Shown: positions 43,465 through 52,452, counted from the first letter of the stretch. The stretch is 64,000 bases of DNA from an uncultured Prevotella sp. (GCA_900315635.1 OMZV01000004.1:60135-124134), one strand, 5' to 3'. A program made the numbers and translations. The notes: a model not told the origin generated them from the letters alone.

Positions 43465-43516
43465 AATCCGTGTAACTTGATGGAAAACTATCAAATTACA
43501 CGGATTTTTCTTTTTG
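43465..43516 (+). terminator. Terminator after htpG
   Basis: AATCCGTGTAA (43465-43475) pairs with TTACACGGATT (43496-43506), inner TTGAT/ATCAA, then T-run. The arms are nearly those of the terminator at 25951. Confidence 0.85.
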
Positions 43517-43649
43517 TGAATATACGACCGGAATGAATTATACAGACATAATGACATAATGACCAATCTTATTCATGGACATAAATTCATATTTTTTTTC
43601 AAATGCCGCTATCATACAATAAAAGGATAATCACAGCGTTATTAAAATT

Positions 43650-46040
43650 ATGAAGATGAAAACATTCAGACTCTACATAACACTTGCTCTTCTGTTCCTT
43701 TCGCTCGGAATGAAGGCTCAGACATTCACTCTGCAGGGCAAAGTTTCCGACAAGGACGGTCACCCAATAGAGCTGGCTTCGGTGTCGGTGCTCGACCAGG
43801 GCAAGCTCGTCATGACCAATCTGCACGGCGAATTCCACATCGAGTTGCAAAGCGAGGACTCGGTGAAGGTGGTCTTCGCTATGGTCGGTTATAGGACGAA
43901 GACCCGCATTCTGCGCCATCCTAGAGGCAAACAGACTCTGCAAGTGCAGCTTGCCGACGACAACATGCTTAACGAGGTGGTAGTTGAGGGCAAGACTCCG
44001 CAGCACGGAACGACCCAGCAACTCGACGTCAAGGACATGAAGACAGCGCCGTCGGCAACCGGCAATGCTGTCGAGGAGATGATTCAGAGCCAGGCGGGAG
44101 TATCTACCCACTCGGAACTTTCAAGCCAGTACAACGTCCGTGGCGGCTCGTTCGACGAGAACTCTGTATATATAAATAATGTAGAGGTCTACCGTCCGTT
44201 CCTCGTCCGCAGCGGGCAACAGGAAGGACTGAGTATCATCAACCCGGACATGGTCGACAAGGTGGGCTTCTCGACGGGTGGATTCGAGGCTAAATACGGC
44301 GACAAGATGAGCTCGGCACTCGACATAACCTACAAGCGACCGAAGCACACCGAAGGCAATATCTCAGCTTCTCTGCTCGGAGCAAGCGGCTATCTCGGTA
44401 TCGCTACGAAGAATCTGACATGGACTAACGGACTGAGATACAAGACAAACCGCTATCTGCTGGGCTCTCTTGAGACCGAGGGTGAGTACAAGCCGAACTT
44501 CCTCGACTATCAGACTTACCTCAGTTGGAAGCCAAAGTCGAACTGGCAGATTGACTTCATAGGAAACATCTCGGAGAATCACTACAACTTCGAGCCGGAA
44601 GACCGTGAGACTCGGTTCGGCACAATGGAGAACGTCAAGAGTTTCCGCGTCTACTTCGACGGTAAGGAGAAGGACTTGTTCCGCACTTACTTCGGCACCT
44701 TCGCCATAACCCACAAGCTAAAGAACAACAAGACGAGCATCTCGCTTCTCGGTTCGGCATTCTCTACCAGGGAGCAGGAGCGCTACGACATACAGGGTCA
44801 GTACTGGCTGACTCAGACCGAGACGTCGGAGAATCTAGGCGTGGGAACATACATGGAGCACTCGCGTGACTACCTGAAAGCCAACGTAAAGAGCGTGAAA
44901 CTCATGCTGAACCACCGCACGGCGAAGCACAACATCGAGGGAGCGGTGACCTACAAGATAGAGCGCATCAAGGAGAACTCGGCTGAATACGAGTACCGTG
45001 ACTCTGCCGGATACAGTGTCCCGCACACCGGAAAGGACCTTTACATGATTTACTCGATGCGTGCCAACAACGAGCTGCACGGCAACCGTGTGGAGGCTTA
45101 CCTTCAGGACAACTGGCATTTCCGGAGCGGCAACGACTCGATACCTACCCTTTACACTCTGAACTATGGCGTCCGGTTCGCCCACTGGAACTTCAACGGC
45201 GAGAGTATCTTCTCCCCGCGTGCTTCCCTGAGCATCACCCCGTCGTTCAACCGCAACCTGACATTCCGTTTCGCTACGGGACTCTACTATCAGGCTCCGT
45301 TCTACAAGGAGCTCCGCGACACGTCGACGGTCAATGGTATAACGTATGCCACCCTCAACAAGGACATCAAGTCGCAACGGTCTATACACGCCATTGCGTC
45401 AATGGAATACCGGTTTGAGATGATGAACCGCCCGTTCAAGTTCACGGCTGAGATGTACTACAAGGCTCTGTCACGCCTCGTTCCTTATTCGGTCAACAAT
45501 GTCAAGGTGGTCTATTATGGCGACAACGAGGCAAGCGGACACGCAATGGGTATCGACCTGAAAATCTTCGGTGAGTTCGTTCCGGGCAGCGACTCATGGC
45601 TGACACTGTCGCTCATGGACACGAAGATGAAGCTTAACGGCAAGAGCATTCCTCTGCCTACCGACCAGCGGTATGCGGTCAACTTCTTCTTCACCGACTA
45701 TTTCCCGGGAACTACAAGGTGGAAGATGAACCTGAAGCTTGCTTACGCCGACGGTCTGCCATTCTCGGCACCACACCGTGAACTCGAGAACTCATCGTTC
45801 CGTGCCCCGGCTTACAAGCGTGTGGACATCGGTATGAGCTATCGGTTGTACGACAACAATGAAAGAACGAAGAAGAGCATCTTCAAGAATATATGGCTCG
45901 GACTGGATTGTCTGAATCTTTTCGGAATCAGCAACGTCAACTCCTACTACTGGGTGACCGATGTTACCAACCAGCAGTATGCTGTTCCAAACTATCTGAC
46001 AGGCAGACAAATAAACGGCAGAGTGCTGTTTGAATTCTAA
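43650..46040 (+). CDS. TonB-dependent receptor with carboxypeptidase-regulatory-like domain
   Basis: 796 residues. Signal peptide about 1-23 (MKAQ), CarboxypepD_reg-like domain (about 26-110), plug with NEVVVEGKTP (TonB-box region), SSQYNVRGGSFDEN and STGGFEAKYGDKMSS, then a barrel ending in FEF. Small for a SusC-like protein and without SusD, so more like a siderophore, vitamin or peptide receptor (inference). The ligand cannot be told from the context. Confidence 0.9.
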   Translation: MKMKTFRLYITLALLFLSLGMKAQTFTLQGKVSDKDGHPIELASVSVLDQGKLVMTNLHGEFHIELQSEDSVKVVFAMVGYRTKTRILRHPRGKQTLQVQLADDNMLNEVVVEGKTPQHGTTQQLDVKDMKTAPSATGNAVEEMIQSQAGVSTHSELSSQYNVRGGSFDENSVYINNVEVYRPFLVRSGQQEGLSIINPDMVDKVGFSTGGFEAKYGDKMSSALDITYKRPKHTEGNISASLLGASGYLGIATKNLTWTNGLRYKTNRYLLGSLETEGEYKPNFLDYQTYLSWKPKSNWQIDFIGNISENHYNFEPEDRETRFGTMENVKSFRVYFDGKEKDLFRTYFGTFAITHKLKNNKTSISLLGSAFSTREQERYDIQGQYWLTQTETSENLGVGTYMEHSRDYLKANVKSVKLMLNHRTAKHNIEGAVTYKIERIKENSAEYEYRDSAGYSVPHTGKDLYMIYSMRANNELHGNRVEAYLQDNWHFRSGNDSIPTLYTLNYGVRFAHWNFNGESIFSPRASLSITPSFNRNLTFRFATGLYYQAPFYKELRDTSTVNGITYATLNKDIKSQRSIHAIASMEYRFEMMNRPFKFTAEMYYKALSRLVPYSVNNVKVVYYGDNEASGHAMGIDLKIFGEFVPGSDSWLTLSLMDTKMKLNGKSIPLPTDQRYAVNFFFTDYFPGTTRWKMNLKLAYADGLPFSAPHRELENSSFRAPAYKRVDIGMSYRLYDNNERTKKSIFKNIWLGLDCLNLFGISNVNSYYWVTDVTNQQYAVPNYLTGRQINGRVLFEF

Positions 46041-46047
46041 TTAAAGA

Positions 46048-46092
46048 GGTCTTCATGTTGGCATTGATGAACGAAATGCCAATATGAAGACC
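46048..46092. terminator. 18-base stem between receptor and toxin-like cassette
   Basis: GGTCTTCATGTTGGCATT pairs with AATGCCAATATGAAGACC (one G-T pair). Located between convergent genes, so it can end both. Confidence 0.75.
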
Positions 46093-46122
46093 AAATTGTT
46101 CAGCAAGAATAGCAAGTATTTA

Positions 46123-46347
46123 CTACCCCACTTTTCCATACTTAAGTTCATGCTTAAGCATATCATAATTATATCCACTGCTCTGATAATACAAACCTGT
46201 GGCTAGATCATTAATTTTTTCGTAAGTCTGCGAATTGTAGACAATATCAAGGGCTTCAATCATAGAAATGCCTTTGTCTTCTACTAAGTATCTTGCCATA
46301 TCATCAACAAGATTGTCTATAAGAAATTTTATCTTTTCGCTGCTCAT
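46123..46347 (-). CDS. Small helical partner protein of the DUF3990 cassette
   Basis: 74 residues, all helical, no signal peptide: LVDDMARYLVEDKGISMIEALD then TYEKINDLATGLYYQS and a LKHELKYGK end. It ends the three-gene operon; its ATG overlaps the preceding stop by 4 bases. In other Bacteroidota and Firmicutes genomes I recall a similar short protein next to DUF3990 genes, sometimes annotated only as hypothetical. Antitoxin or accessory subunit is a likely role (inference). Confidence 0.65.
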   Translation of the reverse strand: MSSEKIKFLIDNLVDDMARYLVEDKGISMIEALDIVYNSQTYEKINDLATGLYYQSSGYNYDMLKHELKYGKVG

Positions 46348-46823
46348 AACTTTTTCAAATATTTTATTGCCCTTTCCGTTCCAAAATAATACTGGCGGTT
46401 AAGTTTCTTGTATTTGAGTTCCTCGGCGAGAGTTTCTATATTAATCCATCCTTTTTCATATCTACTTAATTGAAAAGCCACACCATCATCAGCTATCGGT
46501 CCGATTACCACATCATAGTCATGATGAAAATTATCCCTGACAGCTTGACGGTTTCTAACGATGAATTTAGCCCATTCTACAGATGGATATTCAAAACGTC
46601 TAACTTTTAGTATGCCGTTATCAAGCAGACTCTCGTCAAATTTATATGAGTTTATTATAGGCTCACCAACACCGAGGATTCTGCATCTTCGCTTTGCCAT
46701 GTCTAAAGCCTGTTCCTTTATATCTGTAAGATAAAAGCCTTGTCCAAAATCCTTATCCGGCTTTGATAAGGTTAGGTCAATTTGCTTTATATCCACATTG
46801 GATCCATGATATAGTGTAATCAT
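46344..46823 (-). CDS. DUF3990 protein, ADP-ribosyltransferase-like toxin candidate
   Basis: 159 residues, cytoplasmic. Starts MITLYHGSNVDI, then DFGQGFYLTDIKEQA (about 26-40) and ends with YYFGTERAIKYL. This H-G-S ... G-x-G-F-Y-x-T ... Glu order matches the NAD-binding core of ADP-ribosyltransferase-like folds: His in strand 1, Tyr/Thr in strand 2 and a late Glu. Catalytic activity is inferred from the pattern. Both neighbours overlap it by 4 bases (ATGA), the tight coupling usual for toxin-antitoxin operons. AT-rich compared with flanking genes. Confidence 0.72.
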   Translation of the reverse strand: MITLYHGSNVDIKQIDLTLSKPDKDFGQGFYLTDIKEQALDMAKRRCRILGVGEPIINSYKFDESLLDNGILKVRRFEYPSVEWAKFIVRNRQAVRDNFHHDYDVVIGPIADDGVAFQLSRYEKGWINIETLAEELKYKKLNRQYYFGTERAIKYLKKL

Positions 46824-47044
46824 GACAGACCTCCCCCATTACGGTTACAAATCATTGTCAAATCATCTATTGCGTCATTAAGCGAGACAGTATGCTCAGC
46901 AGAATAACAATCATCAAGGAAAGATAATCCTTTATACCTCTTAAGATAATTGAAAGCCTGCTTATCCGATAAACGATATTTTTTTGCAAATTCACCAATG
47001 ACACATATAATGTAAGTAAGCTTATATCTGTTGTCTTCGCTCAT
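46820..47044 (-). CDS. DUF3791 protein, likely antitoxin or partner
   Basis: 74 residues. The DUF3791 pattern is clear: FAKKYRLSDKQAFNYLKRYKGLSFL, then DCYSAEHTVSLNDAIDDL. First gene of the cassette, which is the common place for an antitoxin, and it has a good promoter of its own. Predicted helical and acidic-to-neutral. The pairing DUF3791-DUF3990 recurs in many genomes as far as I recall, which argues for a joint function. Confidence 0.75.
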   Translation of the reverse strand: MSEDNRYKLTYIICVIGEFAKKYRLSDKQAFNYLKRYKGLSFLDDCYSAEHTVSLNDAIDDLTMICNRNGGGLS

Positions 47045-47067
47045 ATCTTTTCATCTTTAATTTGTGG

Positions 47068-47098
47068 CAAATATACGAAAGTTTTTCTAATGAAGCAA
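47068..47098 (-). promoter_or_regulatory. Promoter of the DUF3791/DUF3990 cassette
   Basis: On the minus strand: TTG (47098-47096), 20 bases, TATATTTG (47075-47068), 23 bases before the first ATG. Confidence 0.65.
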
Positions 47099-47192
47099 GT
47101 CTGGAATAAAAATTATTATTTGAGGCATGGAATTCCTTTGTTACACTACAAATGTATATTTCTCTTTATTTGGCTACCTTTTTCATGTTAAG

Positions 47193-47223
47193 TTGCAAAA
47201 TCAAAATAATTTGAGTATTTTTG
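47193..47223 (+). promoter_or_regulatory. Promoter of the NUDIX gene
   Basis: TTG (47193-47195), 20 bases, TATTTTTG (47216-47223). It excludes a start at 47221. Confidence 0.7.
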
Positions 47224-47277
47224 CATGACAATTATACTGACTATAAGTTTATGCATAAAATAAGAACAGATGAGGAG

Positions 47278-47811
47278 ATGACATGGAAGACCTTGTCATC
47301 TGAGAAGATTTTCGACCGTCCGTGGCTGACAGTCCGTAAGGATAAAGTGCAACTTCCCAATGGGCATGTCAATAACGAGTATTATACTCTCCATTATCCT
47401 GACTGGATAAATGTCATAGCTGAAACAAAAGACGGGGACATAATTCTCGAACGTCAGTACCGGCATGCACTTGGCATGGTATCGACAGAGATTCCCGCCG
47501 GAGTAATCGAGGAAGGCGAAGACCCGCTCCATGCCGCGCAGCGCGAGCTTAAAGAAGAGACCGGATATGAGGGCGGCGAGTGGACTGAGCTGATGACCAT
47601 ATCAGCAAATCCAAGCACGATGGACAACCTGTGTCACTGTTTCCTTGCCAAAGGTGTTGAAAAGGATGCAGCTCAACACCTCGACTACGCAGAGGACTTG
47701 GAGTACTTCCTCGTGCAAAAGGATGAAGTACGCCACATGCTAGAGTCCGGTAAATTCATCCAGGCTCTTATGCTAGCACCGCTGTATAAGTACTTTTATC
47801 AGTTTTGTTGA
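47278..47811 (+). CDS. NUDIX hydrolase, ADP-ribose pyrophosphatase-like
   Basis: 177 residues from the ATG at 47278, where similarity to NUDIX relatives begins (MTWKTLSSEKIFDRPWLTVRKD region); an ATG at 47251 is possible. The Nudix box G-x5-E-x7-REL-x-EE-x-G is complete: GVIEEGEDPLHAAQREL then KEETGY (about 76-98). PAGVIEEGE is typical of ADP-ribose or ADP-sugar pyrophosphatases. It hydrolyses nucleoside diphosphate derivatives. It is divergent from the ADP-ribosyltransferase-like cassette; a functional tie is possible but unproved. Confidence 0.85.
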   Translation: MTWKTLSSEKIFDRPWLTVRKDKVQLPNGHVNNEYYTLHYPDWINVIAETKDGDIILERQYRHALGMVSTEIPAGVIEEGEDPLHAAQRELKEETGYEGGEWTELMTISANPSTMDNLCHCFLAKGVEKDAAQHLDYAEDLEYFLVQKDEVRHMLESGKFIQALMLAPLYKYFYQFC

Positions 47812-47978
47812 TATATGAGATGATAACAAATCAATCTCTTTTTCATACTTCTGAATCTTTGCTTGGATAAAAACTTGAAAAGGACATAAAAGCCAACGCA
47901 AAGATTCATTTATGCAAGAAAATAGTAGTTTATCTGCAAAAATATAAAATATTCCATGTTTAATAGAATAAATATTAT

Positions 47979-47986
47979 TATCTTTG
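47979..47986 (+). promoter_or_regulatory. -7 box of the M6 peptidase operon
   Basis: TATCTTTG, 18 bases before the ATG at 48005. No clear -33. Confidence 0.45.
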
Positions 47987-48004
47987 CAGCACAAAACTAA
48001 CAAA

Positions 48005-49810
48005 ATGAAACATAAAACGCCAAAAACTTATCTTCTTGCATTGTTCTCACTGCTTTTATTTTTCCCTCTTAGCGCCTCAGCAGTACCCGCTTATCCTGGT
48101 AAAATCAAAGCCCGTCAAGCCGATGGGACAATCATTACAATCCAACGGCTCGGTGATGAGCATTGCAACATGACCGTCACAGCCGACGGCTACCCGCTAG
48201 TTTTCAACGACAAGACTCAAAACTGGGAATATGCCAAACTCGTAAACAACGATTTGGTTTCCAGTGGTGTCCGTGCCAAAGAAGCCAATGAACGTCCAGT
48301 AAAAGACTGGAATATCCTTAAATCAGTAGACAAGAGTAAAGTTATGGCTTCTTACCGCGAGAAGTTCCTAGCAACCACTAAAATAAAGCAAGGTCCCAGG
48401 TCAGACAGAATAGTCCGCATTTCCGACGTCCCTACTACCGGCACTCACGATGTACTGGTTATTCTTGTGCAGTTCTCAAACAGCAGGTTTACCACCATGA
48501 CTAATCCTGCCGAATACTACGACCGATTCTTCCATCAGGCAGGATTCAGTGACAACGATGCCACAGGCTCCGTATACGACTTCTATCATGATGGTTCCAA
48601 TGGAAAATACGATCCGCAATTCAAAGTTTACGGACCGGTAACCATGAGCCACGGCTACAGCTATTACTCTGGGCCGGGTGGCTACACCAACACATGGAAG
48701 ATGATAAAGGAAGCCGTAAACATTGTCGACAGCCTGTACGATGTAGACTTCACTAAGTTCGATACCGATGGCGACGGCGAAATTGATAATGTCTATTGCA
48801 TATATGCAGGCTACGGGCAGGCTGACACCGACTTGTCATCAGTTATCTGGCCACACAGTGCATATCTTAAGGACGCAAGTGTTTACGACCGCAGCACTCA
48901 CGGATATGTCCAGTCGGACGAACGTTTTGCAGTTGATGGCGTCAATGTCGACCGATACACGGTCTCACAAGAAATCAACGGACAGACAAAAAAGACTTGT
49001 GGCATTGGAACCCTCTGCCACGAGTTCGGTCATGTACTTGGATTCGCCGACCACTATAATCCACAGACCAACGACGGCTTCCTGCCACCGACCAATCAAC
49101 TCGGGCAGTGGGACATTATGGCAAGCGGCAGCTACAACAACAACCAAAACACTCCACCGACATTCAACGCCTTCGAACGCTATTCACTTGGCTGGATGGA
49201 CTTGACGAATCTTAATCCAAATACAGACACGACCCTATTGCTACAGCCATTCGAAGATTCATGCATGGCTTATCGAATCAGTCTGCCTGACTCTGTGAAC
49301 CGACCGGGTGAATACTTCATACTGGAAAACCGCCAACAAAAGGGCTGGGACACTTATCTCCCCGGTCATGGCTTGCTTGTTTGGCATATCGATGAAGACC
49401 AGGCAATATGGGACAGTAATCTCCCGAACATCGACGAAGATCACCAACGCATTGACATTGTTGAAGCCGACGGACAGGTCTCTTATGATGGCAAAGCAAG
49501 CGATGCCTTCCCGGGCACAGCCAACGTAACAGCCTTTACTTTCCCGTCATGGCATGACGGAAACATCTTCTCTCTGAGCAACATCACCGAGACAGGCGAA
49601 GGAATAATCAATTTCAACATCGCCGACTGTCTTGGCAATGAGCCGACAGCTATCAAGAATATATTTGACAGCAACCGAGCTGTTGGCGACAGCAACATCT
49701 ACGATCTGTACGGTCGACGCGTCAGTTCTATGAATAATGGCGGTCATGCCGTTAACAACATTCCAAAAGGAATTTACATATATAACAACCGGAAAATCAT
49801 GATAAGATAG
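48005..49810 (+). CDS. Secreted M6-family metallopeptidase
   Basis: 601 residues from the ATG at 48005; an upstream TTG overlaps the -7 box. Signal peptide about 1-26. Zinc motif HEFGHVLGFADHY (HExxHxxGxxD, about residues 339-351) is of the M6 immune-inhibitor-A type. The last 80 or so residues end in YDLYGRRV...IPKGIYIYNNRK, the Bacteroidota C-terminal sorting-like beta domain. A secreted protease that may act on host or diet protein. First gene of a four-gene operon with the next three secreted proteins. Confidence 0.9.
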   Translation: MKHKTPKTYLLALFSLLLFFPLSASAVPAYPGKIKARQADGTIITIQRLGDEHCNMTVTADGYPLVFNDKTQNWEYAKLVNNDLVSSGVRAKEANERPVKDWNILKSVDKSKVMASYREKFLATTKIKQGPRSDRIVRISDVPTTGTHDVLVILVQFSNSRFTTMTNPAEYYDRFFHQAGFSDNDATGSVYDFYHDGSNGKYDPQFKVYGPVTMSHGYSYYSGPGGYTNTWKMIKEAVNIVDSLYDVDFTKFDTDGDGEIDNVYCIYAGYGQADTDLSSVIWPHSAYLKDASVYDRSTHGYVQSDERFAVDGVNVDRYTVSQEINGQTKKTCGIGTLCHEFGHVLGFADHYNPQTNDGFLPPTNQLGQWDIMASGSYNNNQNTPPTFNAFERYSLGWMDLTNLNPNTDTTLLLQPFEDSCMAYRISLPDSVNRPGEYFILENRQQKGWDTYLPGHGLLVWHIDEDQAIWDSNLPNIDEDHQRIDIVEADGQVSYDGKASDAFPGTANVTAFTFPSWHDGNIFSLSNITETGEGIINFNIADCLGNEPTAIKNIFDSNRAVGDSNIYDLYGRRVSSMNNGGHAVNNIPKGIYIYNNRKIMIR

Positions 49811-49850
49811 TCATCGAATCTAAATTCATTATTATATAATCATTACGCTA

Positions 49851-50330
49851 ATGAAGTACTTAAAATTATTAATGTCAGCATTGCTACTGGCGATGCCGCT
49901 TATCGGTAGCGCACAGACGCAGCAAGCTGTTCTTACAACGACCGACGGGCAGAGAGTTGTATTTCTGCTAGCTGACAAACCTGTAGTCACTTACGACGGT
50001 TCTGACGTCAAGGTATCATCTGTCAACGACACCGTCCTTTATCCTAGTAATCAGGTACAGAAGATCACGTTAGAGATTGTCGAGGACACACCAAACGCCA
50101 TCAACTCGCTAAAGGACAATGAGACTAAGCTTACCATCCGCAACGGACAGATTCTGGTCAACGGAATGCCCGCAAGCGGTAAGGTAGCCGTCTACACACT
50201 CGACGGAAAGACCGTCGGCGAGTCTACTGTTGGCACTGATGGTCGTGCCACGCTTTCTGTGCCCTACTCTCACGAGGGTATCTACATCATTAAACTTAAT
50301 AACAAATCATTTAAAATCCACGTAAAATGA
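49851..50330 (+). CDS. Secreted protein with C-terminal sorting-like domain
   Basis: 159 residues; signal peptide about 1-21 (GSAQ). The C-terminal 70 residues form the VAVYTLDGKTVGES...EGIYIIKLNN pattern of Bacteroidota sorting-like domains. The rest is a short beta region (TTTDGQRVVFLLADKP). Probably surface-exposed. Overlaps the following start by 4 bases. Confidence 0.72.
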   Translation: MKYLKLLMSALLLAMPLIGSAQTQQAVLTTTDGQRVVFLLADKPVVTYDGSDVKVSSVNDTVLYPSNQVQKITLEIVEDTPNAINSLKDNETKLTIRNGQILVNGMPASGKVAVYTLDGKTVGESTVGTDGRATLSVPYSHEGIYIIKLNNKSFKIHVK

Positions 50331-51088
50331 AAAAGATTTACTTAGCAATACTTATAGCACTTGCCCCACTGGCTGTCAGCGCACAGTCGGTTAACGTCCA
50401 CCTGAAGGACGGGACAGTCATTGAGTATGACGCATCAAAGTTCGACTATGTCGACTTCACCGGCGTCGGTCCAGCCGACACTACAATTACGGTGGGAGAC
50501 AAGTCATACACTATTGCATTGCGTGGAGCCGTCGACCTCGGACTGAGCGTCAAATGGGCGGCACGCAATGTCGGCGCAACGAATCCTTGGGTCAGCGGCG
50601 ATTATTTCGCTTGGGGTGAGACTTCGCCAAAGACGACATACTCCGACGACACATATACCAACGCTACTGCTATTGCCGACTATGCTCAGGAGAACGGTGG
50701 CGACATTGCCGGTAGTGAATATGACGCAGCCACAGTAAACCTTGGCGACGGTTGGCAGACTCCTAACGAAGTGCAGGCGCAGGAGCTTCTCGACAACTGT
50801 ACTCTGACATGGGTTGAAAATACTTATGACAGCACCATCTTGCCTGCCAACGGAATGATTGTAACGGGCAAGAACGGCAACTCTATATTCCTGCCAGCGC
50901 ACGGGCAGATGCGTAACAGTAGTCCGTTCAACGATGAGTATTACGCTTCTTTCTGGCTTTCATACTTCATCGGTGATACCGACTATGGTGCTCAGGCTCA
51001 GATCCTTCAACTCTATTCTGATGGTCAGTGGGGTTCTAATGGTATATGCTCTCGCGGCTATCCCGTTCGCCCGGTTTACACTAAATAA
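50327..51088 (+). CDS. Secreted FISUMP-domain protein
   Basis: 253 residues; signal peptide about 1-19 (VSAQ). After a short N-terminal module (VHLKDGTVIEYDASKFDYVDF) comes one FISUMP-type domain: AVDLGLSVKWAARNVGA, YFAWGETSPK, GDGWQTPNEVQ, GKNGNSIFLPAHG. Function of this domain (Fibrobacter succinogenes major paralog) is not known; it is common in secreted Bacteroidota proteins. Overlaps the upstream stop (ATGA). Confidence 0.8.
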   Translation: MKKIYLAILIALAPLAVSAQSVNVHLKDGTVIEYDASKFDYVDFTGVGPADTTITVGDKSYTIALRGAVDLGLSVKWAARNVGATNPWVSGDYFAWGETSPKTTYSDDTYTNATAIADYAQENGGDIAGSEYDAATVNLGDGWQTPNEVQAQELLDNCTLTWVENTYDSTILPANGMIVTGKNGNSIFLPAHGQMRNSSPFNDEYYASFWLSYFIGDTDYGAQAQILQLYSDGQWGSNGICSRGYPVRPVYTK

Positions 51089-51104
51089 AAACACACTTAG
51101 AATT

Positions 51105-52400
51105 ATGAGAAAGTTATTTGCAATTATTCTGTCAGCCATCTGTCTTAATGGATTTGCACAAGAGCAGACACCTACGGTGAATATATGGGTCGGCGGACAA
51201 TATTACGAAGTTGAGAACGTCGACAGTATAACGTTCGGAAAGGTTGAGAAGCCAGACCCAACAAAGAATATTGTAGCCGTTGACATGGGATTCGGTGTGA
51301 AATGGGCAGACAGAAACATAGGGGCACAAAAACCTGAGGACTATGGCGGTTATTACTCTTGGGGTGAGACCGACACTAAAGAGACTTACCGCTGGAGTAC
51401 CTATAAATATGGAACAGGCAGCAGTAATATCTCAAAGTACAATGAATCTGATAATCTCGTAACCCTAGATGCATCTGACGATGCTGCCAGCGTTGCCACC
51501 AATGGAGTTTACCGCACGCCAACTGCCGAGGAAATGCAGCAACTCATCGACAGCTGTACATGGGAGTGGACTACAGAAAATGGTGTTGAAGGTTACAAGG
51601 TAACAGCCCAAAACGGCAATTCAATTTTCCTGCCTGCAGCCGGTCGCTACTTTGGTACAAAGACAAGCTATACCGGCAGGAATGGCTACTATTGGTCATC
51701 CTCACTCTATACTATGTCATTGGCTGACTACTCTTATGCTTCGAGCTTATTCATCAATTCCACTTCACACAGCGTTGATGCAGGAAACAGGTTTGTTGGA
51801 TACACGATCCGGCCGGTACTTGTTGAAGAAACACCTGACGAGCCCACAAAGGTTGACTCCTTAGTTGACTTAGGCTTGAGCGTTAAATGGGCTTCATTCA
51901 ATCTTGGTGCTGCGAAACCTGAAGACCAGGGCAACTTTTATGCATGGGGAGAGACAGAACCAAAGGACTCATATTCTTGGGAAACCTACAAATACGGAAA
52001 TGAAAGTCCAATAACTAAGTATAACTCCACAGATAATCTTACAATTCTGGATGCAAGTGACGACGCTGCAACAGTTACACTTGGAGAAGGTTGGAGAATG
52101 CCTACATTCACAGAGATGAAGGAACTCCACGACAACTGTACATGGACATGGACAACTCAAAATGACGTTGCCGGATATGTTGTCAAGGCAAGCAACGGCA
52201 ACTCCATTTTCCTGCCTGCAGCAGGTAAAATGGACGGAGAGCTAAACTATGACAAGAATCTGTACGGCTACTATTGGACAAGTTCCCTTGTAGATGGTTA
52301 TATCTATGATGCCAACGGGTTATACCTCTACAGTGACGACCATGACTTCAGCGAGTATGACCGCTACATCGGATACAGTATTCGTCCGGTACATCCATAA
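51105..52400 (+). CDS. Secreted protein with two FISUMP domains
   Basis: 431 residues from the ATG at 51105; the longer frame runs back into the previous gene. Signal peptide about 1-20 (GFAQ). Two tandem FISUMP-type domains (about 64-238 and 255-431), each with GVKWAD/SVKWAS, WGETD/WGETE, ...TPTAEEM/MPTFTEM, NGNSIFLPAAG and GYYWSSS/GYYWTSS. The two copies are clearly duplicates that have diverged. Last gene of the M6 operon; a terminator follows beyond a repeat copy. Confidence 0.82.
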   Translation: MRKLFAIILSAICLNGFAQEQTPTVNIWVGGQYYEVENVDSITFGKVEKPDPTKNIVAVDMGFGVKWADRNIGAQKPEDYGGYYSWGETDTKETYRWSTYKYGTGSSNISKYNESDNLVTLDASDDAASVATNGVYRTPTAEEMQQLIDSCTWEWTTENGVEGYKVTAQNGNSIFLPAAGRYFGTKTSYTGRNGYYWSSSLYTMSLADYSYASSLFINSTSHSVDAGNRFVGYTIRPVLVEETPDEPTKVDSLVDLGLSVKWASFNLGAAKPEDQGNFYAWGETEPKDSYSWETYKYGNESPITKYNSTDNLTILDASDDAATVTLGEGWRMPTFTEMKELHDNCTWTWTTQNDVAGYVVKASNGNSIFLPAAGKMDGELNYDKNLYGYYWTSSLVDGYIYDANGLYLYSDDHDFSEYDRYIGYSIRPVHP

Positions 52401-52420
52401 GAATTGAAATAGAGTATTTT

Positions 52421-52452
52421 GTAATTAGGCATCTTTTACAAAACGTTTAATT
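52421..52452. repeat. Interspersed intergenic repeat, copy D (short)
   Basis: GTAATTAGGCATCTTTTACAAAACGTTTAA-type block: keeps the GGCATCTTTTACAA and CGTTTA modules of the copies near 10.4 and 24.2 kb. Confidence 0.6.

Noticed and set aside
47853-47907. GAATCTTTGC/GCAAAGATTC inverted repeat as a terminator of the NUDIX gene
   Set aside because: The 35-base loop and missing T-run make termination doubtful; kept out of the feature list.
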